From Viola odorata (Eukaryota; Streptophyta; Magnoliopsida; Malpighiales; Violaceae), in NCBI GenBank assembly GCA_963691705.1, contig OY829543.1:33131523-33195522 (forward strand): a stretch of 64,000 bases of DNA. The letters are read 5' to 3'. The notes under the pieces were generated by a model. That model was not told the origin of the DNA, did no database searches, and saw only the letters and a list, made by a program, of their open reading frames with translations. Numbering within the stretch: the first letter of the stretch is position 1; each line of letters begins with the position of its first letter. The position numbers and the translations under genes are program-made. This document shows, in pieces, positions 11,507 to 21,036 of the stretch.

Positions 11507-11707
11507 TAAGCCCAACTGAAAATAAGCCCGAGTGTTTACCAAGGGCTAACGCTCCCTCTTCAGCTTATCTGTCTTTTATATGCCAGAGTGGCTCTTTGTT
11601 AGGAAATGGGCCTGCCCTGACCGCCGTTCTTCTGAGTCTATAAATTGAAGCTTTCCTCCGTGTAAGTTTCTCACATCTTTTTCACTTTTTCCTCTTATAT
11701 TTTCACC

Positions 11708-12091
11708 ATGGATGAGCTGACCAGAAATTTCCTGATCTCCAAAGCTTTGACCCTGAAGAACCTCACTGAGGGTGACATCGGATTCCTAGAGAGGATGATC
11801 ACCAAGACCTTGGAGGATGTCCTGGAATTGCAAGGAATGTCAACCCCCATTCTGTCTAGGCAGCTGGGAATGTCACTGGGGGATTTCAGTCCTTTGGAGA
11901 GCTTGGCGAAGTTGGCCGCCACCACTTCCCGCATCGACGTGGTTACTTCTATGCTGCAGTAGAGGAAGGACTTACTAGCCTGCTGCTTGAAGGGTATGAG
12001 GGCCTGTTCTGCCGAATTGACCTCCGTTGTTGATGCCTTGAGAGAGGTTCCCGTCGTGCCAGGAGAGGATGATGCTGGGTCCAACGCTTGA
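11708..12091 (+). pseudogene. A' (G4): antisense gene A, one stop
   Basis: Copy of gene A in G4, 127 codons with one in-frame TAG at 11960-11962 where the other copies have CAG. Conserved blocks are GDIGFLERM, LEDVLELQGM, DFSPLESLAKL and CCLKGMR. It has its own TATAAAT at 11639 and an AATAAATAAA polyadenylation-like word near 12131. I do not recognise the family. It lies 0.2 kb from the G4 LTR, as A does in G2 and G5 (0.2-0.8 kb). Confidence 0.75.
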
Positions 12092-12560
12092 CTGCTGTCT
12101 TCGCTTCCTCTTGTTTCTTTTTCTTATGCCATAAATAAATAAATGGTTGTTTCTATCACCATCAAGTCTTGTTTTTCCTTGTTTGATTTCTTGTTGTGTT
12201 AGTTAGAGGCACTCGTTGTAAGCCCAACCGAAAATGAGTCTTCCTCGGGACACAGTACTACAGTGGTTATGTCCCGGGAATCAACAATGAATGTTCTGCT
12301 TCAACTGTTTTCTAGGCCGCCTTCCCAGGGGTAGGTGGTTGGGCAGTTTTTTGGTGTCCTCTGATTGGCGCAATTAACGAGCGGGTATGCCTGTGCCGGA
12401 TCGGATTCTGCAATTAGGGTTACTTTTCCCAGGCGCCTTAATTGTTTTTCAGGGGCACGCGAGAGGATCGGAGCGCCTTCTTAGCTATTTAAGGGAGTTA
12501 CTTTCCCTTTTTCTGTTCATCTTCATCTTCTTCTTTCTCTTTTACTCATTTGTGAATTGA

Positions 12561-12747
12561 ATGCCAGATTTCTACTTTTTGGGTACCGCGGATCGCGACT
12601 CCCTGCCAACCCCTCCGACTTCACCGGACTCAGATCATCCTCCTCCGTCACCACCATGGAGCCCGCCAGCCCGCCTAAAGGACCGCAAGAGGCGGAGGGA
12701 TAAAACCTCCAAGGTGTCTATCGTGCCTTTTGATTTTTCTGGCTCTG
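12561..12747 (+). pseudogene. B' (G4) first part, interrupted by G5
   Basis: The frame encodes the B-type N-terminus (FLGTADRDSLPTPPTSPD, then PPPSPPW and the basic KDRKRRR). After 62 codons plus one base it meets the G5 LTR. The second part starts at 28590. Taking out 12748-28589 (G5 plus one CTCTG copy) keeps the frame exactly, giving 140 codons before the terminal stop, with one internal TAG (28595-28597). TATTTAA at 12486-12492 is at the same place as in the other B copies. Confidence 0.85.
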
Positions 12748-13278
12748 TGATAAGATCCGAGATCTCTTCTGGTCGGAAACGGCTGCAGCAGCTAGTCGGA
12801 TGGGAGGCGATCGGCGTCGGAGGTACCTGCAAGGCGCCGGAGGGGGACTCCGGCGTAGACACTCCGATGCTTAAGTCAGTTCGAGTTTTCAGAATGGTAG
12901 AGGTTCTCCAAGATGATCCCAATCTTACCTTCTGTTTGGAATTCGTGGGGGTATTTATAGGCTTAAGATGGCGATACCTTACAGCGATAGGGGTAGGCAA
13001 CGTTTGTAACCATCGCTTCGGGCGATATCAGTTCCGTCATTGGGGCGATAATCATGTAGGGTCTATCGGGAGCGATATCCTCCTTGGTCCCCTAGGATGG
13101 GATGACGCCGTGCGCATAAAGGTGCATGAGATCCCCCCCCCCCGCTGTAGTCGACCATCCTAGGAAATTTCCGCTGGCCCAGGCGATAGGTTGGCATTTC
13201 AGGGAAGCGTATAGAAACTTGTCCGGGATTGATGCCGTAGCCCCAATGTTGCCGTCAGGAGCATTCCAATTGTTATCA
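12748..13278 (-). repeat. G5 3' LTR
   Basis: 531 bp, TGATAAGATCC to TTGTTATCA. Minus-strand TATA at 12952-12960, hairpin at 12835-12855, GGCGATA words (TATCGCC on the sense strand) at 12970, 13021 and 13044, and an 11-base C run near 13133-13143. Confidence 0.95.
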
Positions 13279-14040
13279 TAAGCCCAACTGAAAACTAGCC
13301 CGAGTGTTCACCAAGGGCTATCCACGTCTGATATCTTAGAATAGGGATCTGCTCGGTCATGAGGCGATATTAATCTTCTTGGCCTCTCGATAGGGCTTAT
13401 GAAGTCTCCACTTCGTTCAAGTCATAGTAGGACCGTTGTTGGGTTACGTGCGGCGTCAGTACGGATATTCAACCAGGCCGTTCCCTAGGCTGGCATATAT
13501 TCGGGGCTATCGTCCTTTCGAGTGTACTGCAAAGACACAGAGGAGATAGATACTTATACAGAGGTTAGCAAACCTTATACTTACAGAGGTCTGAGGTCAC
13601 ACGAGCCCCGATTTATTCTTTACGCCCGAGAGAGTAGCGGTATCAACGCGGCTTTACGCCATCAGCTACCTTATGGTTATCGCGGCTTCATACCACCAGA
13701 CGCCTGTGATGCCAACGCGGTTTTACGCATCTAGGGCCACCGGTGACATCAACGCGGCCTTATACTGTGGATATCGGTAACATTATGGTTTTAGCGTCAG
13801 GGCTACCAGTGATATCGTGTCTTTCGGCATTTTTTCAGACTCTGCCTCGTACTCCTTCCAGTATCTATATCGCGACCGTTACCCCTTTCTTCCGTTCTAG
13901 GCTTATCAGTCCTTGAGGATATCGGGATGGCTCGTCTTTTGAGGACCTCAATTTCTTTTTCCAAGGCCTCCCTTCAGTGGAGCCTATAAATCGGAGAACT
14001 TTCTCCATCCACGTTCTCCTCATCTCTATCAGTCAGCATC
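13279..14040 (-). other. G5 3' end: LTR-proximal motif and gene A promoter
   Basis: On the sense strand the last bases before the 3' LTR are TTTTCAGTTGGGCTTA (13294 to 13279), where a polypurine tract is expected. The rest (13295-14040) has no supported gene; the open frame at 13522-13734 shows only CGCGGTTTTACGC-like repeated words. A TATA box (TATAAAT, 13985-13991) precedes gene A by about 50 bp. Confidence 0.65.
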
Positions 14041-14418
14041 ATGGATCATTTGACCAAGAATTTTCTTCTCTCCAAGGGTCATTCACTCAGGAACCTCAAC
14101 GACGGTGACGTCGGTTTCCTGGAGAACATGCTGGTCAAGACTTCTGAGGATATTCTGGAGCTGCAGGGGATGCTGACTCCGCTCTATTCCCGGCTGGGAG
14201 CCGTCTCTCTGGAGGACTTCAGTCCTTTGGAGAGTGTTTCAAAGCTGTCTGCCTCCATCTCTCGGATTCAAGTGGTGATCGCTATGCTGCAGCAGCGTAA
14301 GGACATGTTGGGGTGCTGCCTGAAGGGGATGAGGGCCACTTCCCATGATCTTATCCTGGTCATGGATTCCTTGAGGGACCTTCCTGAGGTGCCCGAGGAT
14401 GCTGGTTCTGACGCCTGA
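14041..14418 (+). CDS. A (G5): conserved small protein, antisense to gag-pol
   Basis: Intact frame of 125 codons starting at the ATG 50 bp after a TATA box. The protein is rich in Leu, Ser and acidic residues and probably helical, with no signal peptide, membrane segment or known motif. Conserved in all three copies: GD/ADVGFLENM, TSEDILELQ, DFSPLES, SRIQVV, MLQQRKDMLGCCLKGMR and an acidic C-terminus. The pair of cysteines in GCC is invariant except for ACC in G4. AATAAATAAA follows at about 14490. Function unknown; retention in three diverged elements argues for a role in the element. It could instead be a captured host fragment. Confidence 0.75.
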   Translation: MDHLTKNFLLSKGHSLRNLNDGDVGFLENMLVKTSEDILELQGMLTPLYSRLGAVSLEDFSPLESVSKLSASISRIQVVIAMLQQRKDMLGCCLKGMRATSHDLILVMDSLRDLPEVPEDAGSDA

Positions 14419-14746
14419 TAACGGTGGCTCCCTTTGGGCCTTTTTCTTTTCCTCTTGCCTTGTAAATGTATCTTTCGGCCGGTAGGCCATAATAAATAAA
14501 TCGTTTCAATCATTTCGCTTTGTAACTGTTCTTCTTCTTTACTGCGCTCTTTGTCATTTTCCAAGGAATATTCTTAGCCCAACTGAAAACAGTCTTGCCA
14601 TTGGGCGGTTTTTCTGTTGATCATTCTGCCTTAACTCCGCGCCGTCCTCATTATAACAACTGATCGGCAGATATTAGCATTATTCTTGATTTGCGCGAGA
14701 TTTCAACAGGCATGACTGCAAATCTACATTTGTACTTCAGACTGTA

Positions 14747-14816
14747 CACGTGCCAATCTTCAAGAGTCGGGTTGGAGGATCGAAGAGTCTCTTTTCTTCT
14801 TTTCCCGGCTATTTAA
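14747..14816 (+). promoter_or_regulatory. Promoter of gene B (G5)
   Basis: CACGTG at 14747-14752 and TATTTAA at 14810-14816, 77 bp before the B start. The CTATTTAA word is also present before B' (12485) and B'' (37170-37162, minus strand). Confidence 0.5.
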
Positions 14817-14892
14817 TGAGGCTTTTCCTCCTTCATTCTTATCCATTTCTTTCTCCTTCATTTTTCTTCGTTATAGATCCTCTGCGAGTCTC

Positions 14893-15351
14893 ATGGCTGA
14901 TTCTTATTTGCTAGGTACGGCTTCAGGGAATTCACCGCCAACTCCTCCGACTACCCCTGACACAGATAATCCTCCCCCATCGCCTCCTTGGAGGCCGGTT
15001 GTCCGCCGGCGAGGTCGCAAGAGGCGGAGGAAGGAAGTTGAACAACGAAGGAAGGAGGCTGCCAAGGCCTCTAAGTCATTTTTCGACTCTCTGGCTTCTC
15101 TGGCTATGGAGGAGAAAAAATCGTTTCCTCCTTTGAGTGATTCGCCTCCGTGGGTTCCTTCTGCTGGTTCAGCCGTTGATGCAGTATCGCCAAGCGTTAA
15201 GGAGAAAACAACCGGGTCGACTACTGCCGCTAGAAAGAGGGTCGGTGAGTCTTCTCCCCCTGCTGTTGTGGATTCACCATTCTGGGGTGGCGATGACGAA
15301 GAGGACGTAGTCTATTGCTACGGCATTACTTGGTCCGACGGTGAAGAGTAG
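14893..15351 (+). CDS. B (G5): small proline-rich, basic then acidic protein
   Basis: Intact frame of 152 codons. The N-terminus has YLLGTASGNS followed by PTPPTTPD and PPPSPPW, then a strongly basic block (RRRGRKRRRK, about residues 36-50) that could be a nuclear localisation signal, a Ser-rich middle, and an acidic end with YGITWSDGEE. The ends are conserved in B' and B'' (YHYGIYWPDED in G4). A G-box CACGTG (14747) and TATTTAA (14810) lie upstream. The family is not recognised; a nuclear, DNA- or RNA-associated role is only inferred from composition. Confidence 0.72.
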   Translation: MADSYLLGTASGNSPPTPPTTPDTDNPPPSPPWRPVVRRRGRKRRRKEVEQRRKEAAKASKSFFDSLASLAMEEKKSFPPLSDSPPWVPSAGSAVDAVSPSVKEKTTGSTTAARKRVGESSPPAVVDSPFWGGDDEEDVVYCYGITWSDGEE

Positions 15352-15556
15352 GGCCTAACCCTTCTTTTTGTAGATGCCGTATGGCCTTCCTCATAATAAT
15401 GAATGATGGTTTTACTTCCTTTTCGCTTCTCATCGCTTACTTATTGTTTCTTTCTGAGCGTTCCGGGTTATCGCGGAAGCGTCCCTTTCGCTACGGGTAA
15501 CTGCCTTCAACTTCTAATCGGTAACTGTCTTCTTTCAGAAGGCACAAATGACTATC

Positions 15557-15628
15557 CACGTGTCTTTTTCTGTTCTGCACGTGTTTCATTTTTACAGGCT
15601 GTCTCTTCTTTAGGCTTTTCCTTTATAA
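15557..15628 (+). promoter_or_regulatory. Promoter of gene C (G5)
   Basis: Two CACGTG boxes (15557 and 15578) and TTTATAA at 15622-15628, about 190 bp before the proposed start. CACGTG also lies before C' (29055) and C'' (36398-36393). Confidence 0.5.
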
Positions 15629-15818
15629 GGAAATCATCTCTCTCTTTTACTGCTTTTGCTAATATTTTGAGTTTTTGCACATTTTCTCTCTCTTCTGCAC
15701 TTCTTTTCTTCGAGAGGTTTTACCGCGACCGCTCACTGGTGCCGGCGACCGGCTCACTGGCTTTTTGCTCCAGGTATTTACTCCTTCTACCGCCGTAGAT
15801 TTACTTTCCCTGTCCCTT

Positions 15819-18025
15819 ATGTCTTCAACTGCTGAAAACCCCATAGATCCCGAAGCTAGGAGAACTCGCAGCATATTCAATTGTAATGAGGTTTTGAGGG
15901 TTGAATTAGAGGAGAGTGGTATTACTTTTCCCACGGGCTATCGCCCTTTTGTCTCTTTGAAGGACACTCGGCTGCCTGACGCCATGTGGGGAACATTCCG
16001 GTTAGTTTATTTCAAGATGTTTACTTACGGATTCCGTTTCCCACTCCATACTTCTCTGTTGAAACTGCTAGATCATTATGACCTTAATCCCGTCCAGATT
16101 ACTCCACCCTCTTGGTGTGGTATTTACGCTTTCCTTCGTTCGTGCGAGATGAAGCGTATATTTGCTCCATCGCTTGATCTATTCCGCACGTTCTTTGTCT
16201 TGAGTTGTCGCAACTGCCTGGTAGATATTACCCCCAGATGGGATGATGTCATTGTGCAACTGTTCTGGCGGAACTTTCAAGGTTTTGAGGAACACGTAGG
16301 TGACTGGAAGTCTGGCTTTTTCACCCTCCGTTTGCCGTCACGACTCTGGTGCGGGGGTTTCAATCGAAAAATCAATAGTGGCGTTTGGAAAAGACCGGAC
16401 GCGCTGTCAAGCCAGGATGTTTCCAACGTTAGCGCCTTGTTAGAAATAGAAGGGTCTTTCCGTATCCGGGAGTTTGCTCGGTTCAGGCCCTTGTCAGAGT
16501 GCGTTGTGGGTGAGTTCCCTTTTTCTTCTTTATCGCTTCAATCTTCTTATTTTGCTAATATGTTTTGTTGGCAGGTAACGCTGAGAGTAGTTCTTCTGGG
16601 GAAAGTGACGCCCCTTTGAACGTAACACCTCTCCAGTCTCTGCCTCCTTCTCTTTCGCCTGAAAATTCCCGCCGCCCACCCATTCCGCCTGGAAGGGAAG
16701 GGACTAAAACCGTCACAACTCGCAGAGCCTCCACTCGACCTTCTTGTTTCCTTGAAAATTGGCTTCCGTCCCGTGGCAAGAGGGTAGCTCAAGGCGATCC
16801 TGTGTTTGAGAAAATCGACAGCGATAGCGAGAGCATGGACACTGGTCCTGAATTACGTCATGCTACTATTGCCCAAAGGATGAAACTTAGGTCGAGGAGG
16901 AATGATGACACGGCGGAATCGGCTGAGGACGATAGCGAAGAAATTGCAGAAGAGACGGAGCGTCTCGTAAAGAAGGTTCGCACAGAGAAAACTAACCCCC
17001 CAGTTCCCCCTTTGAAGGGAGTTAACGCGGTCCCCCTCGAGAATATTAACGCTTCTCATGCCGCGAGTACTTCGCAAGTGGTGAAAGATATCAAAGCTAT
17101 CAGGGTGCCTTCCGTCGTTTCTATCGAAAACAATGAGACCTCGGCAGCCGCGACCTCTCCTTTGTCGTCGGGCCATCCTGCTTCCCCGATAGGTTCTTTT
17201 ATCCTAGAGGCAACCCTACCGGTTTCGAATTTAAGCGTTCCTCCTGAATTTCTCCCACGGAAGCCTCATCTTTTGTTTCTGTCTTCAATTTCGGGCGTTG
17301 GTGATTGCGCAAAAAGTTGTTCCCCTCCTTATATCGCCAACCTTTCTCCTCAGAGGTCCCAGGGCCCCACTGGATATCAGCTGGATTTGTCCTCTTTCGG
17401 CACTGACGGGCTTCGTGCCTTAGGAATATCGGATCCGTTATCGCGAGAAGAGCCCGTGGGTCCCATAGTGGGACAGATGTTTACCTCTTCCAAGGACAGG
17501 GAAGAGTTTTTACAGCATGCTCCCGAGACACGACAGTCACACATCATGAACGACATGCTGGCTAGCTTTCGAAAATTTCATTATTTTCTTGGAGATCAGC
17601 GTAACAAAACTCGACCCTCTTCGGATTTGCAGGAACAATTAGACGCGGCCTTGGCGAAGGCGAAGGAGCTATCGCAGTTGCAAGAACGAACTCGGGCGGA
17701 GTTGGAGGATTGTCGCGCTGAACTTTCTCGGGAGAAGTCGAAGGGGAAAGCGAGAGCAGAGCTAATAGAGGCGGAACTGGTGGTGGCTGATAAAAAGAAC
17801 GTCTTCCTCCGTGAAGAGTTGTCATCTCGTGATGCCGATTTGGCCAAAGTTCCTTCGAGGATAGCCTGGTGGAAGAATAAGACCATCGAGGTTTGTATCG
17901 CAGGATTTATGGATCTCCATATCCGAGGCGCCGTCGATTCATCCATGCTGGCCGATTACGCTTCCCAAAAAATTAAAGATCTTAGTGAAGGCGAAAGGGG
18001 TTTTCCTTCCTCTGGGGAAAAGTAA
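15819..18025 (+). CDS. C (G5): Transposase_28-like protein with coiled-coil C-terminus, spliced
   Basis: Two exons, 15819-16509 and 16575-18025, joined across a 65-bp GT-AG intron in phase 1, give about 713 residues with no stop. The start is MSSTAENP; an upstream in-frame ATG (15675) is less likely because the relatives align only from here. Residues about 15-230 resemble the 'putative gypsy type transposon' family (FRLVYFKMFTYGFRFPLH, then WCGIYAFLRSCEM). The middle is Ser/Thr/Pro-rich and acidic; residues about 560-660 are heptad-like with many Glu, Lys and Leu (coiled coil). The biochemical role of this family is not known to me; despite the Pfam name no DDE triad is visible. Supported by C' and C'' copies. 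Confidence 0.82.
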
Positions 18026-18680
18026 GGGAATGATGACGGCGAGGCATGCGATGACTCTTAATTGATCCATTGAAGAACATTGCTATTTGTTTTCCATGTC
18101 TTGTAATAACGTCCTATCTCGCGGCGATATCGGTACCTTGCTCTTCGGGCGATATCTTATTTTATTTCGCTCTCTTGTACTGTCTTGAGAACTGTTCTTT
18201 TATTCAACGCCGATTTGCATCATTTCCTTTCTTGTGATATCGCTTTTGCTTTTTATCAAAAAGTCACATCTACTTTTCAGAGCATTTAATGCTCGCGACC
18301 CTTCCGTCGGTGCGCGGGAAAAGTCATGATGGTGCAGACACACGTGTTCGTTTCTTCTGCCACTTTACCTTAGCGTGTTTAGAAATTTTAACAAGATCGA
18401 AGCGTTTGTCGCGCTTCTTCTAGAGTCGTACTCATTGCTTGAGTCTTATCCCTCATGCCGCTTCGACACAACGACTGCAGCATCCGTCGTTTCCTTTTAA
18501 TTACTAGGGTTATAAACCCTCTTTATTTCTTCCCTTTTCTTTTTCACTCCACTTTTTCATATTATCTTTCGGCCGTCTTGTCCTTCTCACCTCCATTCAA
18601 GGCTTTCGAAGTTCTTTCCTTTCAAAGGTATTTCCCTTCTTTTCCCTCGTCTTCTTCATTTCTATTTCCTTAGTCCTGCC
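18026..18680 (+). promoter_or_regulatory. C-D spacer with gene D promoter (G5)
   Basis: Holds GCGATATC words (18126, 18152), the 24-bp element CTACTTTTCAGAGCATTTAA-TGCT at 18270-18293 with an interrupted palindrome (AGCATT-T-AATGCT), CACGTG at 18341 and TATAAAC at 18511. The 24-bp element recurs upstream of D'' in G2 (33772 to 33749, minus strand) with one change, although the surrounding sequence has diverged. Confidence 0.6.
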
Positions 18681-21036
18681 ATGGCAAAGACTCGCCGTTC
18701 TGAGTCAAGATCCATCGATGAGAAGAAAATGGATACCACGGTCAGTGTTATTACCACGGAGGCCATTCTCCAGGAGCATTTGGCTACTCACGGTGCCGTT
18801 ATTCCTGACGGTTACCAAGCTGTTGTTGCCCCTAGGTCAGTTCGTTTAAACAGCGTTCTGACCGGCAATCAAAGGGTCTTATATGCCCAGATGTTTCGCT
18901 ACGGTTTCCGGCTCCCTATCGATTCTTTCGTCAAGGGTTTGCTTATTGCTGGCAATTTCAATCCTGCCCAGTTAGCCCCAAATGCATATTGCTGTGTTTA
19001 TGCTTTTTTGGAACTCTGTAGATATAAGGGGATCACTTCCCCTTCTCTTTTGTTGCTTAGATCCCTTTTTAAATTGATGAAGTGCCGGGGTGTGATAACC
19101 ATATCGCCTCGCTTTGACGATGATTCTCTCAAGTCTTTTACTTGGAAGTTGCTCCATATTGAGTCTTCTGTTGAGGCTTGGAAAAAGGAGTTCTTTCTGA
19201 TAAATCTTCCTGACGCTCCTGGTCCCGAGTGGCGTTCTGGGTTCAACCAGGACGTCCAAGATGGCGTTTGGAGTCGACCAGGGACACTTCCCGCTCGTGA
19301 ACAAGGATGGTTAAACACCTTACTCCAACTGGAGATCAGCGTTCATATTCGACTCACGACCTGTAGAATGGCCATTCAGGAGTGCGTTAGACGTGAGTAT
19401 CGCGCTACCTTTCCCTTTCATCACTGATACTAACGCTGACGTTATTTTGTGATTTTGCAGCGACGGATCCTGATTATAAACCCGAAAGCGTAAGAAGACG
19501 CTTAAGGAGAGCTCAGAATAGAGAAGAAAGGGAAAAGCTCGATTCAGAGGCCACTGATAATCCTTCTGAGCTTCCGGCTACTTCCGCGAATCTCGCTCAA
19601 GTATCCTCCTCCTCGGTTGGCGAAGGGGATACTGACATCCCTGAAGGTGTTCCCATCGTGACCGTTGCTGCTCCCTCGTCTTCTCAGGCCCCTAAGGCCA
19701 TTTCCAGAGGAAAAAAGAAGAAAAGAACACGGAGTATCGCCACTCTTACTCCTTCTCCCGACGCTGCGGGTTCTTCTGAGGCACCACCTTCCCTCAACAC
19801 CGCTACCGTAAGCTTTTTTTTTTTTTTTTTTCGCGATATATTGTGCCTCAATATCTGTCGTCATTTGATCTATTTTTCTTTTTTCTCAATTTGTACTCCT
19901 TGCAGGAGACCGTTGTAGTTACTGCTTCCGCTCCTTCAGGCGATATGAATCTCACTTATGTGCTGAGGGGTTCCGCGAAGAGGGCCCGGATAGAAGGCGA
20001 GGATGAGAACATACCCTCCTCTAACATCGCGGGGGAAGGTGGTTCCGTTAACGTTCCTAATTCCGCAGTGGTTCCTCCAGGTGGACATTCCGCGGAAGTT
20101 TTGGGGGACCTAGGAGGTGCGGACCCCTTTGGTGCTTCGCCCAGTTCCTTTGGTGGGCCTGTGCATCATTATTCCTCTTCTTTAGGCTATCAAGACGTCT
20201 TGCAGGACCTTTCGGGCTATCAGCATCATGGTACCTTCCTGCCCCCGGGCAGTTCTTCTTCACAGGTTCGCGCCCCTGGGCCTCTGGCTTTCGTTCCCTC
20301 TAGCGTTCCTTGGCGGTAACGCTATAATGAAGTCGGAACCTCTTTCAATTTTGTGGCGGATCTTTGTCCATTAAACGGGCTCGGCGAAGTGACCCATCAG
20401 GTTGAGTTGTTCGACTTCCGTGCCCGTGGTTTGGCAGCCATCGGGGGCGATGGTTCAGATGAGGTTTCTGCCCTGCTGGCTTCTCAAATTCTGGCCTCAT
20501 CTGCAGAACGGGAAACTTTCCTTTCCCAGGCGGAAGATGACAAAGTGAACTCCTTCCGTGCTAGCCTTTTCTCCAATATGATGAAATTTCACTACTGGGC
20601 GGAGGAGGTGAAGCATCAGACTGTTTCCCTCCGTTCTGTTTCGGCGGAGCTGTCCAAGGAGCAAGATGAAAGGAAAAAGGTGTTGGCAGATCGTTCCAAG
20701 ATACTGCTGGTTCACCACAATTTACAGAAACAGCATTCCGCTCTGGAAACAGCTTTGTCAGAGGAACAGGCCAAAGTGACTGCTTTGGAGAATGAGAAGT
20801 CCTCTTTAGAAAAGGAGAAGGCAGCTTTGGCGGAAGAGTCAGTCGATATGGGCTGGTGGCATGCTGAACAGACCGCCCGTGTTCTAGTTAAGTGTTTTGA
20901 AGAAATTCATGGGGTGGATGCGTACAAGGGCGAAGATGTCGCGAAGGCCTTTCTACAGAGTTCTGCCCATATCAACGAGGCAGGCTATGGCCAGGCCAAG
21001 GCAGCGGGCTGGAAACGAAAAGACCCCGAGAGCTGA
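18681..21036 (+). pseudogene. D (G5): Transposase_28-like spliced gene with one in-frame stop
   Basis: Three exons, 18681-19392, 19461-19807 and 19906-21036, give 730 codons with one internal TAA at 20317-20319. The D'' copy reads through the equivalent site, so this looks like a nonsense change; a shortened product of about 545 residues is possible. Residues about 20-235 resemble domain C (LYAQMFRYGFRLPID, then YAFLELCRY). Exon 2 is basic (RRRLRRAQNR, RGKKKKRTRS). Residues about 600-690 form a Glu/Lys-rich coiled coil. The first intron interrupts the same GAGTGCGTT context and phase as in C, so C and D are paralogues. A T-run marks the second intron. Confidence 0.78.

Noticed and set aside
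12561..13163. A single 200-codon gene reading from B' into the G5 LTR
   Set aside because: The second half is LTR sequence; the true continuation is at 28590, shown by the target duplication and frame continuity.
17562..17946. Minus-strand open frames inside gene C (and similar ones inside D)
   Set aside because: They mirror the codons of the conserved plus-strand coiled coil and have no conservation of their own in C' or C''.
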